A stretch of 64,000 nucleotides of DNA from Shewanella glacialimarina (GTDB lineage: Bacteria > Pseudomonadota > Gammaproteobacteria > Enterobacterales > Shewanellaceae), in NCBI RefSeq assembly GCF_020511155.1, contig NZ_CP041216.1, positions 2,666,001 to 2,730,000 on the forward strand, in the 5' to 3' direction. The translations under genes were made by a program, and so were the position numbers. Under the pieces are notes generated by a model. The model was not told the origin of the DNA and searched no databases. It worked only from the letters and a program-made list of their open reading frames with translations. Positions 28,503 through 37,812 of the stretch are shown here, one piece after another (within the stretch, counting starts at the first letter, position 1; each line of letters opens with the position of its first letter).

Positions 28503-29675
28503 TTAGCTCTTTTGACTTGGTTCATCATCTGTATCATCCAGCTTATTCACCGCAGCGATTGATTCACCCTCCACATTGTCAACTTCTACTTCTTCGCTAC
28601 TGGCTTGTGCCTCAGAGTCTAATTCGGTCATTTTATCTTCTGCATCGTCGACATTGTCTGCTAATAAAATAGCTAACCACATACCCGACTGACTCGATTC
28701 CATGCCAATTTTAACCACCATGGTCAGTGGGACTGATAATAACATCCCAACAGAGCCTAATAACCATCCCCAAAAGATTAATGACAGGAAAACCACTAAG
28801 GTTGATAAGCCTAAACCTTTCCCCATAAACTTAGGCTCAATCACATTGCCCATCACCATATTGGTGCCAAAGTAAAGCAATCCTGTTGCCCCTGCCGCGC
28901 CGGGACCAAACTGAATAAAAGCCAATAGCACAGCAGGAATGGCGGCAATAATAGAACCTATGTTAGGAATGTAATTAAACAAAAAAGCGATAACAGCCCA
29001 TAACAATGCATAATCAACACCAATTATAGATAAGCCAATGCCGACAATAATACCGGTTGCTAAACTGACTAACGTCTTAATCATCATGTATTGATTAACT
29101 GAATTTAAAAATTTATCGATTTGCTTTAAACGCATATCAGGATCATCTAGCGCCAGATGGAATTTTTTAGGCATGTCTTGTGCTTCGAACAACATAAATA
29201 CAATGGTCAAAATAATTAAGAATAAATTGGCCATCACATTACCCACACCAGAGAGCATATTAGTGGTCATGCTTAAAGCCATACCGGGATCAAAATACTC
29301 TAATACTTTATCTCGGGAGATATTAATATTAAACGACTGGAGTTTATCGAGCACCCATGCAAACTGCTCTATTAGTTGGGCACGATAAACTGGCATTTGC
29401 TTTGAAAATTCATTCACTGAACTGCCGACTAGACTTGCTAGCCATAAACCAATTAGCACAATGAATAACATCAGCAGCATCACAGCTAGCGCTTTAGGAA
29501 TTTTGAACCGACACATTAACGTAATAGCAGGATTACAAATCATTGCTAAAAATGCCGATAAAACAAAAGGCACTACAATAGGACTGGCCGTTTTAATGCC
29601 CGCAAGAATAATCACTACGCATGCCATTACAATAAAACTGCGAACCGCCATAGACGATTGATGTATACCCTTCAT
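28503..29675 (-). CDS. AI-2E family transporter (PerM/YdiK type permease)
   Basis: This 390-residue inner-membrane protein has about seven or eight hydrophobic segments and the family signature in the last third: LLWAVIAFLFNYIPNIGSII and later GLSTLVVFLSLIFWGWLLGS plus LLSVPLTMVVKI. The family name comes from autoinducer-2 export by TqsA, but most members have other or unknown substrates. The tail after residue 340 is very acidic and Ser-rich and probably cytoplasmic. It is divergent from folX with about 90 bases between them. Confidence 0.85.
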   Translation of the reverse strand: MKGIHQSSMAVRSFIVMACVVIILAGIKTASPIVVPFVLSAFLAMICNPAITLMCRFKIPKALAVMLLMLFIVLIGLWLASLVGSSVNEFSKQMPVYRAQLIEQFAWVLDKLQSFNINISRDKVLEYFDPGMALSMTTNMLSGVGNVMANLFLIILTIVFMLFEAQDMPKKFHLALDDPDMRLKQIDKFLNSVNQYMMIKTLVSLATGIIVGIGLSIIGVDYALLWAVIAFLFNYIPNIGSIIAAIPAVLLAFIQFGPGAAGATGLLYFGTNMVMGNVIEPKFMGKGLGLSTLVVFLSLIFWGWLLGSVGMLLSVPLTMVVKIGMESSQSGMWLAILLADNVDDAEDKMTELDSEAQASSEEVEVDNVEGESIAAVNKLDDTDDEPSQKS

Positions 29676-29762
29676 AGAAGAAAAATCCTTGTTGCTACCG
29701 AAGTGCTAAATTAGTTATGTTAAGCTTACTCATTGAAAAATCTTTATTACTAGAAAAATATT

Positions 29763-30140
29763 ATGAAACCAGAAACCGCTATTATACGCATAAAAAATCT
29801 TCGTTTACGTACCTATATCGGCATTAAAGAAGATGAAATTCAAAACCAACAAGATGTCATCATTAATGTCATCATTCATTACTGTGCAGACAAAGCTCGC
29901 AATAGTGATAACCTAGCAGACGCTCTCAATTATCGCACTATTACAAAAAAAATCATTGCCTTAATTGAAAACAATCGTTTCTTATTACTGGAAAACTTGA
30001 CCAACCAAACCCTAGAAATAGCCAGTGAGCATCATTGGGTTGAGTTTGCTAGTGTTGAAATTGACAAGCCACATGCGCTTAGATTTGCCGACTCAGTATC
30101 AATGGAGCTTTGTTATCAAAAGCCTGCTGAACAGTATTGA
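29763..30140 (+). CDS. folX: FolX, dihydroneopterin triphosphate 2'-epimerase
   Basis: FolX epimerises 7,8-dihydroneopterin triphosphate at C2'. The 125-residue protein opens [20 protein letters not shown], almost identical in pattern to E. coli FolX. Further matches are [25 protein letters not shown] and the C-terminal [17 protein letters not shown]. It is distinguished from the FolB aldolase by these segments. The yfcH homologue follows, as in E. coli. Confidence 0.93.
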   Translation: MKPETAIIRIKNLRLRTYIGIKEDEIQNQQDVIINVIIHYCADKARNSDNLADALNYRTITKKIIALIENNRFLLLENLTNQTLEIASEHHWVEFASVEIDKPHALRFADSVSMELCYQKPAEQY

Positions 30141-30222
30141 TCACGTTAGGTATTGATCAACTCAAGATTATACTGCGTATATTGCTGTATACTGCATTTT
30201 AAATTATTGGCTAGAGTGGCAT

Positions 30223-31110
30223 ATGAATATACTAATCACTGGTGCAACCGGCTTTGTTGGCAAACACTTGGTTGCCAAACTGACTGAACATAAATTAACT
30301 GTCCTCTCCCGCGACATTAATCATGCCGCAAAAGTGTTAGGCACTCATCACACTTTTATTGAAGACATTAGCCAGCTGAGCCATTTAAACAATTTCGATG
30401 CGGTAATTAATTTGGCTGGCGAACCGATTGTGGCTAAACGCTGGACTAAAAACCAGAAGATCCGCATATGCCATAGCCGTTGGGATATCACTCAAAATCT
30501 CAGTCAATTAATCGCTTCAAGCCAACACCCCCCAAAAACATTCATTAGTGCTTCAGCTATCGGTTATTACGGCAGACAAGGCCAGGAACCAGTTGACGAG
30601 CATAGCCAATTTCATGATGAGTTCAGTCATCAAATATGTCAAAAATGGGAACAACTGGCCCTTGAAGCAGACTCATCAACCACTCGAGTATGCATACCTC
30701 GCATTGGTATAGTGCTGGGTAAAAATGGCGGTGCATTAAGCAAGATGTTACCCCCATTCAAATTAGGCCTAGGCGGCCCGATTGGTAAAGGCAAACAAGG
30801 AATGAGCTGGATACACCAGGATGATTTAGTGGCATTGATTATTTGGATGTTGACGACCCCAACAACACGGGGCATTTACAACGCCACTGCCCCAAATCCT
30901 GTGAGCAACGCCGAATTTTCATCTGCCTTGGGCAAAGCATTAAATCGCCCAGCAAAAATTATCGCCCCACCTCTAGCGTTAAGGTTAGCCATGGGAGAAA
31001 TGTCAGAATTACTCACAGAAGGTCAATATGTACTGCCTTCCCATGCGTTGTCAGAAGGATTTACGTTCAAGTTCACCGATGTAAATTCAGCATTAGCGGC
31101 CATAGTCTAA
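30223..31110 (+). CDS. yfcH: YfcH family (TIGR01777) NAD(P)-binding epimerase-like protein
   Basis: This 295-residue extended short-chain dehydrogenase has the nucleotide-binding motif MNILITGATGFVGKHLV, then FDAVINLAGEPIVAKRWT, the family-specific FISASAIGYYG (Tyr-containing active-site region) and LGLGGPIGKGKQGMSWIH. A DUF1731-like C-terminus follows (APPLALRLAMGEMSELLTEG). The substrate is unknown. The gene lies about 80 bases after folX and probably shares its transcript, matching the E. coli folX-yfcH pair. Confidence 0.9.
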   Translation: MNILITGATGFVGKHLVAKLTEHKLTVLSRDINHAAKVLGTHHTFIEDISQLSHLNNFDAVINLAGEPIVAKRWTKNQKIRICHSRWDITQNLSQLIASSQHPPKTFISASAIGYYGRQGQEPVDEHSQFHDEFSHQICQKWEQLALEADSSTTRVCIPRIGIVLGKNGGALSKMLPPFKLGLGGPIGKGKQGMSWIHQDDLVALIIWMLTTPTTRGIYNATAPNPVSNAEFSSALGKALNRPAKIIAPPLALRLAMGEMSELLTEGQYVLPSHALSEGFTFKFTDVNSALAAIV

Positions 31111-31189
31111 TACCTGTGGCATCCGCTAACCAACATTGCTGCCAAGCTTATCTGTTTAATGCAGGTAAGCGAACAATTTATCCTAAAGC

Positions 31190-32086
31190 TTACATTAGCG
31201 ATTTAATTAAACGAATAATGTTTTGATAACGTGTTGCCAGTACACGATGTTGCTTGTTCACTAAATATAATGGCTCAAAAACGATTAATGCTTGTCCATC
31301 CTGATTTTTTGCTATTTGAATATCTCCCTGTTGCACAAAACTTCTTACCGCAAACTCAGGTAATACAGTAAAGCCAAGTCCGTTAGCGACGGGTAATAAT
31401 ATTTGATTAAGCTGATTAACATAACCTGTTGTTTTTATTGTTATCGCCGATTCGGCTTGAAAAAAAGCGGCCTTTAATTGATGCCAATAATAATTGGCAT
31501 CCGGATGCTCTATCATCCCCAGCAGGGTTAATGACTCAAAGTTGATATTAGGTTGATACGGTTTTCCTGCCACCATTTTAGGCAATACTAAACACAAAGA
31601 CTGAAGACCTATCTCTGTACTCACTAGCTCAGGTTGCACCACATTTTGATTAACAATACCTAAATCTAATTGATTGGCTAAAACACTTTCAATAATTCGT
31701 TTGTTAGGACCCGCTTCTAAATACATGCGTAAATTTGGGTGATTTTGTTGCTCTTTGAGCAAGTAAGGGTATAGCAAAGACGCCATTGAGCCAGAGCAGC
31801 CTATTTTGCACTCCCCTGAAAAGGGCGTATCGACAGCTAAATTGTCAAGTAATGCCTGCTGCTGGCTTTGCATTAGGCACGCATAATGATAAACGGCTAG
31901 ACCGGCTTCAGTCAGTTCAAATCGTTTACCAATGCGATTAATCAATGCACTACCCACCTGCTGTTCAAGCTTTTTAATATGTTGACTCACTCCGGGCTGA
32001 GTCATAAAAAGCTTTTCCGCCGTTTGGGTAAAATGCCCAAGCTCAACTAAAGAGATAAACGTGGTTAACCACTGTTGATTTAACAT
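31190..32086 (-). CDS. LysR family transcriptional regulator
   Basis: The 298-residue protein has a winged helix-turn-helix at residues 1-60 (FISLVELGHFTQTAEKLFMT, QPGVSQHIKKLEQQVG) followed by a LysR effector-binding domain (GCSGSMASLLYPYLLKEQQ, LDLGIVNQNV). The effector is unknown. It is divergent from the VOC family gene at 32264, and a long AT-rich palindrome lies between them. By LysR precedent it may control both itself and that gene. Confidence 0.88.
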   Translation of the reverse strand: MLNQQWLTTFISLVELGHFTQTAEKLFMTQPGVSQHIKKLEQQVGSALINRIGKRFELTEAGLAVYHYACLMQSQQQALLDNLAVDTPFSGECKIGCSGSMASLLYPYLLKEQQNHPNLRMYLEAGPNKRIIESVLANQLDLGIVNQNVVQPELVSTEIGLQSLCLVLPKMVAGKPYQPNINFESLTLLGMIEHPDANYYWHQLKAAFFQAESAITIKTTGYVNQLNQILLPVANGLGFTVLPEFAVRSFVQQGDIQIAKNQDGQALIVFEPLYLVNKQHRVLATRYQNIIRLIKSLM

Positions 32087-32162
32087 TCCATCACCTCCCT
32101 ATTCATAACACCACATAACTCATATATAGCGCCGTATAAACATCTAACAAAACATAATAACA

Positions 32163-32197
32163 AAAAATTATTATAATAAGTATTTATGATAATTTTT
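32163..32197. promoter_or_regulatory. Putative operator palindrome between LysR gene and VOC gene
   Basis: A 35-base inverted repeat with arms AAAAATTATTAT and ATGATAATTTTT (one mismatch) surrounds an 11-base centre. It sits in the divergent intergenic region where a LysR regulator normally binds. The assignment is by position and symmetry only. Confidence 0.45.
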
Positions 32198-32263
32198 AAG
32201 TTAAGTTATTTTTAAATACACTAACCTCATTGAAACAAAACATCCGTAACAGCAGAGGTTTTT

Positions 32264-32770
32264 ATGACAAACAATTATCCACGCAGTTTTTCACACATTG
32301 GTATTTCAGTGCCAGACATCAAGGCGGCGGTAAAATTCTACACTGAAGTTCTGGGCTGGTATTTAATTATGGAGCCTACTGAAATAACGGAAGATGACAG
32401 TGCTATTGGCGAGATGTGTACCGATGTGTTTGGTGCAGGCTGGAAGTCATTTAAGATTGCCCATATGTCTACCGGTGACCGAATTGGCGTAGAACTGTTT
32501 CAATTCAATAATCAGGAAAACCCAGAAAATAACTTTGAGTACTGGAAAACAGGAATATTTCACTTCTGTGTTCAAGACCCTGATGTTGAAGGTTTAGCAG
32601 AGAAAATTGTTGCCGCTGGCGGTAAAAAACGTATGAAAGCGCCCCGTTACTATTACCCTGGTGAAAAACCATACCGGATGATTTATATGGAAGACCCATT
32701 TGGTAATATCTTAGAAATTTACAGCCACAGCTATGAGTTACATTATGCCAGTGGTGCTTATAATAAGTAG
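32264..32770 (+). CDS. VOC (glyoxalase/dioxygenase superfamily) protein
   Basis: The 168-residue protein has vicinal-oxygen-chelate fold signatures: FSHIGISVPDIKAAVKFYTEVLGW at the start, FHFCVQDPDVEGLAEKIVAAGG in the middle and MIYMEDPFGNILEIYSHSY near the end. Candidate metal ligands are His in SHIG and FHFC, with Glu in ILEIYSH. The family includes lyases, isomerases and ring-cleaving enzymes; the substrate cannot be told. A terminator follows, so it is a single-gene unit, probably controlled by the divergent LysR protein. Confidence 0.82.
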   Translation: MTNNYPRSFSHIGISVPDIKAAVKFYTEVLGWYLIMEPTEITEDDSAIGEMCTDVFGAGWKSFKIAHMSTGDRIGVELFQFNNQENPENNFEYWKTGIFHFCVQDPDVEGLAEKIVAAGGKKRMKAPRYYYPGEKPYRMIYMEDPFGNILEIYSHSYELHYASGAYNK

Positions 32771-32791
32771 GTTGATCTATAAATCGAGATC

Positions 32792-32825
32792 AAAAAAGCT
32801 CAAGCTATAACGGCTTGAGCTTTTT
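32792..32825. terminator. Bidirectional terminator between VOC gene and ybaB
   Basis: AAAAAGCTCAAGC pairs perfectly with GCTTGAGCTTTTT around a 7-base loop. It lies between convergent genes. Confidence 0.85.
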
Positions 32826-32871
32826 ATTATTACCACCATTTCGTGACTGAAATAGTGGTAATGGACTCGTA

Positions 32872-33201
32872 TTAGAACGGCATTTTCATGCCAGGTGGTA
32901 ATTGCATACCGCCAGTGACTTCAGCCATTTTAGTTTTCTGATTTTCTTCAACACGACGGACGGCATCATTACATGCTGCTGCAATTAAATCTTCCAGCAT
33001 TTCTTTATCGTCTTCCATCAAACTTGGATCAATTTCAACACGACGCACATTGTGTGCACCTGTCATGGTGATTTTAACTAAACCTGCGCCAGACTCGCCA
33101 ACAACTTCCATACGGGCAATTTCTTCCTGCACTTTAGCCATTTTGTCTTGCATCATTTGGGCTTGCTTCATTAAGTTGCCCATGCCGCCTTTTCCAAACA
33201 T
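32872..33201 (-). CDS. ybaB: YbaB/EbfC family nucleoid-associated protein
   Basis: The 109-residue protein is a small dimeric DNA-binding protein. The N-terminus [20 protein letters not shown] is the classic YbaB start, followed by [20 protein letters not shown] and [18 protein letters not shown], and it ends with a Met/Pro-rich [13 protein letters not shown] tail. It lies downstream of dnaX on the same strand with about 220 bases between them. recR, which usually follows ybaB, is not present here. Confidence 0.94.
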   Translation of the reverse strand: MFGKGGMGNLMKQAQMMQDKMAKVQEEIARMEVVGESGAGLVKITMTGAHNVRRVEIDPSLMEDDKEMLEDLIAAACNDAVRRVEENQKTKMAEVTGGMQLPPGMKMPF

Positions 33202-33421
33202 AATCTTTTCTCTTTCTCTATTAAATAATCTGAGTTATAGCAAGTCGCCAAAATTAACCTGATTTTACTGAAATTAATCAGATTAGCAAACGGGTTAATA
33301 TAAATTTGCGAACTTGCTAACCTATTCAAAGTTAAGGTTAACGCTTAATGGCTATTGTCAAACTTCACTATATCTAAGCGATGAATTGTATAACAAGTGA
33401 ATTTTTGCCCATGAAAGGCTC

Positions 33422-36370
33422 TTATCCGAGCAATGCGGGGATTTGTTCCGCCACGGTATTAAGCTGCTCAGGTGGATAAACCACTGAGTCGTCATCTAAT
33501 TGAGCTGCAAGCTGATCTATCATCCACTTTACACTGTCATCGGTCAGTATCGATTGCTTAGCTTGTAATACTAACTCGTGGTGAAAACGTTTACGTAGCT
33601 CCAATGGCGTTTCCCGCTTCGAGTCTTGGCCAATATCAATATTCACTTGAATATCTTGTTGTAAAAACGCCGATAACCCAGCTTGTAATTGGCCAATAGC
33701 AATATCTGCACACAGATGTTTTTGATCCGGTTTTAGGGTGAGTTGTATCGGGTTTGATACCTCTTTACACAAAGAATTCACCCCAAGCTGTCTAACGCGC
33801 CCACCAACTTTAACTTGTGCCATGACTTGATACCAATGTAAGTCGACAGTATGACCAGTAATTTTATGGCCGATAACTGTGGGGTAACCAATAGCAGGTG
33901 TCGTTTCAGCCACAGGTTCAACTTGTGCATGCTGCTGAGTATCTACATCCGCCATTTCGACATGATTAGTTATCGTATCATTGGAATCAATACCAACAGG
34001 CGTCTTGTGCTGCTCAAGTGATGGTTCATTTGGCACAGACGGTATAGCTGGCTCTGAAGGTAAACTTAAAGGCTCACTTTGCGATAATCTTGACTGGACT
34101 TTTTCTGCCAGCTCTTCATCTGTTGGTGCTTCCCAAGGTGGCCTGTCATAAACGGTATCAGCTTGATGGGCGTGAGTGTTTTGAGTTGGTATAGTTGTTG
34201 TCGCAGAAGAAGTAGACTCTGCTATGACAGTTTGCGGCTCTTCATCTTGGGCCAATGATTGCTGCGGTGCTATTTTATCATTACTTTTAAGCTCAAGGGT
34301 GCTAACACTGCCCAGCTTAGATTGCTTAGCTTGCTGTTTATCTGCCGCTTTTTTATGTGAAGCATCTACTTCATCCTGCGCTTTATGGGCAATAACTTCA
34401 GCCAATAAAGTGTCTCTACTGGCTAATACGAGATCGAGAATGTCATCTAATGGATCATCATCCAATTCAACCAATCCATCGGTATTGTTTATTGTGTCAT
34501 CATGTTGCTGAACTGATGAACTGACGGATGGATCTAATTGTTCACTATCAGCTTTAAGCCCTTTTGTTGGCTGAAGCGGAGTAAGTGATGCATCTCCAGC
34601 AGAGTGCTGATTATAAGCAAGATAATCTTCATAGTCGCTATTATCTTGACCGTCATCTTCACCGTATTGAATATCACTATAGTCACTATAGTCACCATAG
34701 TCGGTGGTAGAATATTGATCACTTAGTTGATCGCTTGACTGGTTATTATCAATAAATTCAGGCTCAGCTGCACCTGTAATAGTCAGTTCCGTTTCAGGTT
34801 GAAGTCTTATGTCAGTCTGACTATCACTGTCACTGTCACTGTCACTGTCACTGTCAATTATCTTGGTAGCAGTGCTATTGCTAGCAAAACCCATACTTTC
34901 AGCCTGATTAAGCACCATGGCCTGCTGGGCAATTAATTCTGCGGCCGCATCATCTTCATTATCAACGACAGCCTTATCGTCAAGGTCATCTTGAGGTTGA
35001 GGTTGAGGTTGAGGTTGAGGTTGAGAGTGCGAATGGACAGCTAACGGCGTGCTTTGCTCAACCACTGTTTTAGTATCACTGGCTTGAGCACTAATATTTT
35101 CAATACTGGCGTGTTCTAAACTAGTGATCTCAATACCCGTCGCTTCTTCAGTATCAGCGACTAAAGGTTGTTCAATAACATTTTCAGTTGCGGACTTTGG
35201 GCGAGTCTCTATGACCTCTTGCGATGTTAACGCGGCCTCAGTCAAATCGACTTTAGCAGGCGTGCCAGTCACCCAGCGCTTAGCTTGTTTTTCTGGCACA
35301 AATGCAACTGCGCGCAATAAAGCCATCTCTAAACCTGATTTTGGATCCGGGGCAAAAGGTAAGTCTTTGCGTCCAGCCAGTAACATTTGATAGTAGAGCT
35401 GAATTTGTTCGGTTGATATTTGCTGGGCAAAAGCCAAAATTTGTTCGCTGTATAAAGATGACTGCGCCGCTGCTGGAGCAAATTGAGTCAAGGTGATTTG
35501 ATGCAGTAATTCTAGCAAGCTACGCAGTACTTCTTGCGCATCAGCACCAAATGCTAACACCTTGGAAACGGTTTGCATTAAAGGTTCAATATCGGCATCA
35601 CACAGGGCTTTTAACAGTGCAATAACTTGCTGCTGGTCAATACTGCCCAACATGGTTTGTACCTGTTGATGCATCACTTGACCAGAACCAAAGGCAATGG
35701 CTTGATCGGTCAAACTTAATGCATCACGCATACTGCCATTGGCTGCTTTAGCTAATAACGTCAGCGCCTGGTTTTCAAAGGGTAATTGCTCTTGGGTTAA
35801 AACAAAATCTAACTGTTTGGCAATTTCTTCTTGGGATAAGCTTTTTAAATTGAACTGCAAACAACGTGACAGCACGGTCACAGGTAACTTTTGCGGGTCA
35901 GTTGTCGCTAATAGGAATTTTACGTGTTCAGGAGGCTCTTCTAAGGTTTTAAGCAAGGCATTAAAACTGCTACGAGAAAGCATATGAACTTCATCGATTA
36001 AGTAGACTTTATAGCGGCCACGTGAAGGACGATATTGGACGTTATCTAATAACTCTCGGGTGTCATCAACTTTGGTTCGTGAAGCAGCATCCACCTCAAT
36101 TAAATCGACAAATCGACCTTGAGCAATTTCTTCACAACTTGAACATACGCCACAAGGATTTGCCGTCACGCCTTGCTCACAGTTTAAGCCTTTGGCAAAC
36201 AGGCGCGCCAAACTGGTTTTACCGACCCCACGGGTGCCGGTAAATAAATAGGCATGATGTAAACGTTGCTGACTTAATGCGTTAGTCAGCGCTAATAACA
36301 CATGCGCTTGACCGACCATTTGTTCAAATTTGGCAGGGCGCCATTTACGGGCTAACACCTGATAAGACAT
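33422..36370 (-). CDS. dnaX: DnaX, DNA polymerase III tau (and possibly gamma) subunit
   Basis: DnaX forms the clamp-loader ATPase and couples polymerase cores. The 982-residue protein is far longer than E. coli tau (643). The N-terminal AAA+ part has Walker A FTGTRGVGKTSLARLF, the zinc-binding CGVCSSC, Walker B YLIDEVHMLSRSSFNALL and the SRC motif TVLSRCLQF. Then follows a long, low-complexity acidic linker (about residues 380-790) with a Gln-Pro run and an Asp-Ser run encoded by hexanucleotide repeats. The C-terminal polymerase-binding region resumes at HTVDLHWYQVMAQVKVGGR. ATG 36370 follows GGGG at 5 bases; a TTG at 36382 is also in frame. No A-AAA-AAG frameshift heptamer in the right phase was seen. 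Confidence 0.95.
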   Translation of the reverse strand: MSYQVLARKWRPAKFEQMVGQAHVLLALTNALSQQRLHHAYLFTGTRGVGKTSLARLFAKGLNCEQGVTANPCGVCSSCEEIAQGRFVDLIEVDAASRTKVDDTRELLDNVQYRPSRGRYKVYLIDEVHMLSRSSFNALLKTLEEPPEHVKFLLATTDPQKLPVTVLSRCLQFNLKSLSQEEIAKQLDFVLTQEQLPFENQALTLLAKAANGSMRDALSLTDQAIAFGSGQVMHQQVQTMLGSIDQQQVIALLKALCDADIEPLMQTVSKVLAFGADAQEVLRSLLELLHQITLTQFAPAAAQSSLYSEQILAFAQQISTEQIQLYYQMLLAGRKDLPFAPDPKSGLEMALLRAVAFVPEKQAKRWVTGTPAKVDLTEAALTSQEVIETRPKSATENVIEQPLVADTEEATGIEITSLEHASIENISAQASDTKTVVEQSTPLAVHSHSQPQPQPQPQPQDDLDDKAVVDNEDDAAAELIAQQAMVLNQAESMGFASNSTATKIIDSDSDSDSDSDSQTDIRLQPETELTITGAAEPEFIDNNQSSDQLSDQYSTTDYGDYSDYSDIQYGEDDGQDNSDYEDYLAYNQHSAGDASLTPLQPTKGLKADSEQLDPSVSSSVQQHDDTINNTDGLVELDDDPLDDILDLVLASRDTLLAEVIAHKAQDEVDASHKKAADKQQAKQSKLGSVSTLELKSNDKIAPQQSLAQDEEPQTVIAESTSSATTTIPTQNTHAHQADTVYDRPPWEAPTDEELAEKVQSRLSQSEPLSLPSEPAIPSVPNEPSLEQHKTPVGIDSNDTITNHVEMADVDTQQHAQVEPVAETTPAIGYPTVIGHKITGHTVDLHWYQVMAQVKVGGRVRQLGVNSLCKEVSNPIQLTLKPDQKHLCADIAIGQLQAGLSAFLQQDIQVNIDIGQDSKRETPLELRKRFHHELVLQAKQSILTDDSVKWMIDQLAAQLDDDSVVYPPEQLNTVAEQIPALLG
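34824..34856 (-). repeat. Hexanucleotide tandem repeat in dnaX (Asp-Ser run)
   Basis: The unit TCACTG is repeated five times plus three bases on the plus strand, encoding alternating Asp and Ser in the DnaX linker. Six-base units keep the reading frame when copy number changes. Confidence 0.85.
34991..35026 (-). repeat. Hexanucleotide tandem repeat in dnaX (Gln-Pro run)
   Basis: The unit TTGAGG occurs about six times, encoding alternating Gln and Pro in the DnaX linker. It is a second, independent in-frame microsatellite within 170 bases of the first. Confidence 0.85.
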
Positions 36371-36508
36371 GCAATTCCCCAAGCTAAACAGTTCGGGAAT
36401 TGATCCCGCTAATTATGCCAAACAATAACATGCAAAACAGCCACAGGCTATTGTTTGGCGGCTATTAGCTGGCTTTATCAACAATTCTAATCTTGCTGAT
36501 GAAGTCGC

Positions 36509-37057
36509 TTACTCGCCTTCAAACTCACATAAGCTTAATACTTCTATGCCCATGCCTTTTAAGCGTGCTTCACCACCAATTTCAGGTAATGAAATAACAA
36601 AGGCTGCATGTTTAACTTCACCACCTAATTGGCGGATTAGCTTAACCGTAGCTTCAATTGTGCCACCTGTGGCTAATAAATCATCAATCACTAACACTTT
36701 GTCATCGGCATTTATCGCATCAATATGAATTTCTAAAGTGTCTTTGCCGTATTCTAGTTGATAACTTTGGCTGATGGTCTCGCGCGGTAACTTACCAGGC
36801 TTACGCACAGGAACAAAACCGATACCTAGCTCAAGCGCTAAAGGTGCACCAAATAAGAAACCGCGTGCTTCAGTGCCTACCACTTTGGTAAAGCCTTTAG
36901 ATTGATAATGTGCAACTAATAAAGCAATAGTGGCTTTGTAAGCTTCTGCATTTTCTAAAAGGCTGGTGACATCGCGAAACATGATGCCCGCTTTAGGGTA
37001 ATCAGGAATGGTTTTAATGCTTTGCTTAATCAGCGCTAAACTGTCTTTATTCATCAT
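36509..37057 (-). CDS. apt: Adenine phosphoribosyltransferase
   Basis: Apt makes AMP and pyrophosphate from adenine and PRPP in purine salvage. The 182-residue protein has the PRPP loop motif [19 protein letters not shown], the N-terminal [20 protein letters not shown] and the adenine-site region [20 protein letters not shown] plus [10 protein letters not shown]. It lies upstream of dnaX on the same strand, as in many gammaproteobacteria. Two adjacent ATG codons at the start make the exact first residue uncertain by one. Confidence 0.95.
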   Translation of the reverse strand: MMNKDSLALIKQSIKTIPDYPKAGIMFRDVTSLLENAEAYKATIALLVAHYQSKGFTKVVGTEARGFLFGAPLALELGIGFVPVRKPGKLPRETISQSYQLEYGKDTLEIHIDAINADDKVLVIDDLLATGGTIEATVKLIRQLGGEVKHAAFVISLPEIGGEARLKGMGIEVLSLCEFEGE

Positions 37058-37165
37058 AATGAGAACTCTTTAAATGTGATTGCAATAAAAAAGCCCCACT
37101 TGGGACTATTTTAATTATAGAAGCGATCTTAAGCCTGTTGGTGATGGCTTGCAACTGTTGTGCAA

Positions 37166-37534
37166 TTATTCTGTTAACTCTGGGATCTGCCACAAATAAA
37201 GCAACAAACCACATAACATACAAAATAGCATCGCTTTCACCCAAATAATGGGCACTATGGTGATACTTAACGCAAAACTTAATGTGGTCATTATCATCGC
37301 GCGGCGCTTTAAAGATTTATCCATTGCCCGCTTAGTTTGCCAATTATGTAATGCTTCAGAAAACCAAGGATGTGTCATTAACCATAGGTGCAGTTTGTCA
37401 CTTGAACGCGCAAAACAAAATGCAGCCAATAGGATAAAAGGCACTGTTGGCAATACAGGCAGGATAATACCGATGATGCCAAGTATTAAACTAAGTAGTC
37501 CTACGCAAAGATATAAGCCGCGCTTTAGTATCAT
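37166..37534 (-). CDS. ybaN: DUF454 (YbaN family) small inner-membrane protein
   Basis: The 122-residue protein has two membrane segments near the N-terminus (about residues 8-42), with the family motif GIIGIILPVLPTVPFILLAAFCFARSS close to the first, and two more near the C-terminus. HPWFSEALHNW is also typical of DUF454. The function is unknown. ybaN precedes apt in E. coli as well, so the neighbourhood supports the name. It lies about 80 bases downstream of a 39-residue membrane peptide gene and may share its promoter. Confidence 0.85.
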   Translation of the reverse strand: MILKRGLYLCVGLLSLILGIIGIILPVLPTVPFILLAAFCFARSSDKLHLWLMTHPWFSEALHNWQTKRAMDKSLKRRAMIMTTLSFALSITIVPIIWVKAMLFCMLCGLLLYLWQIPELTE

Positions 37535-37612
37535 ACTTAGTCACCCTAAAATAAAAAACCACTCTACATGAGTGGCTCTGGTCTTGCTGGTTATTATAAC
37601 CTAATGTCTGGT

Positions 37613-37732
37613 CTAAATTAAGCCAGATATTTTTAACCAAGTTAATGTGGCTGGCAGTGTCGGAATAAGTAAAACAGCAATAAAACCAATTAAATAAAAA
37701 ATGTTGAATGGATCTTTAAACGGCTCGCTCAT
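37613..37732 (-). CDS. 39-residue single-pass membrane peptide of unknown function
   Basis: The frame MSEPFKDPFNIFYLIGFI... encodes 39 residues with one hydrophobic segment (about residues 11-30) flanked by a charged N-terminus. AAGGA lies 6-8 bases before the ATG at 37732. A CRP-type site centred 88 bases upstream and an intact frame with a good ribosome binding site argue that it is real. It could be a small modulator of a membrane enzyme, but nothing in the sequence names a partner. ybaN follows on the same strand. Confidence 0.6.
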   Translation of the reverse strand: MSEPFKDPFNIFYLIGFIAVLLIPTLPATLTWLKISGLI

Positions 37733-37812
37733 GATATTTCCTTCGGCAAAAGTACTTGGTTATGTTTGACCTGTGTTCCAGTTAACATATCGCGTTGTAT
37801 ATTACGCAAAAA

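Noticed and set aside
30843..31226. 127-codon plus-strand frame overlapping yfcH
   Set aside because: It is an alternate frame of the well-supported YfcH coding sequence and the start of the LysR gene end; Cys/His/Arg-rich random composition.
33422..36370. Programmed -1 frameshift site in dnaX producing the gamma subunit
   Set aside because: An AAAAAAG run near 34350 exists (in SHKKAAD), but its reading phase is wrong for the A-AAA-AAG heptamer used in E. coli. No other good candidate was seen.
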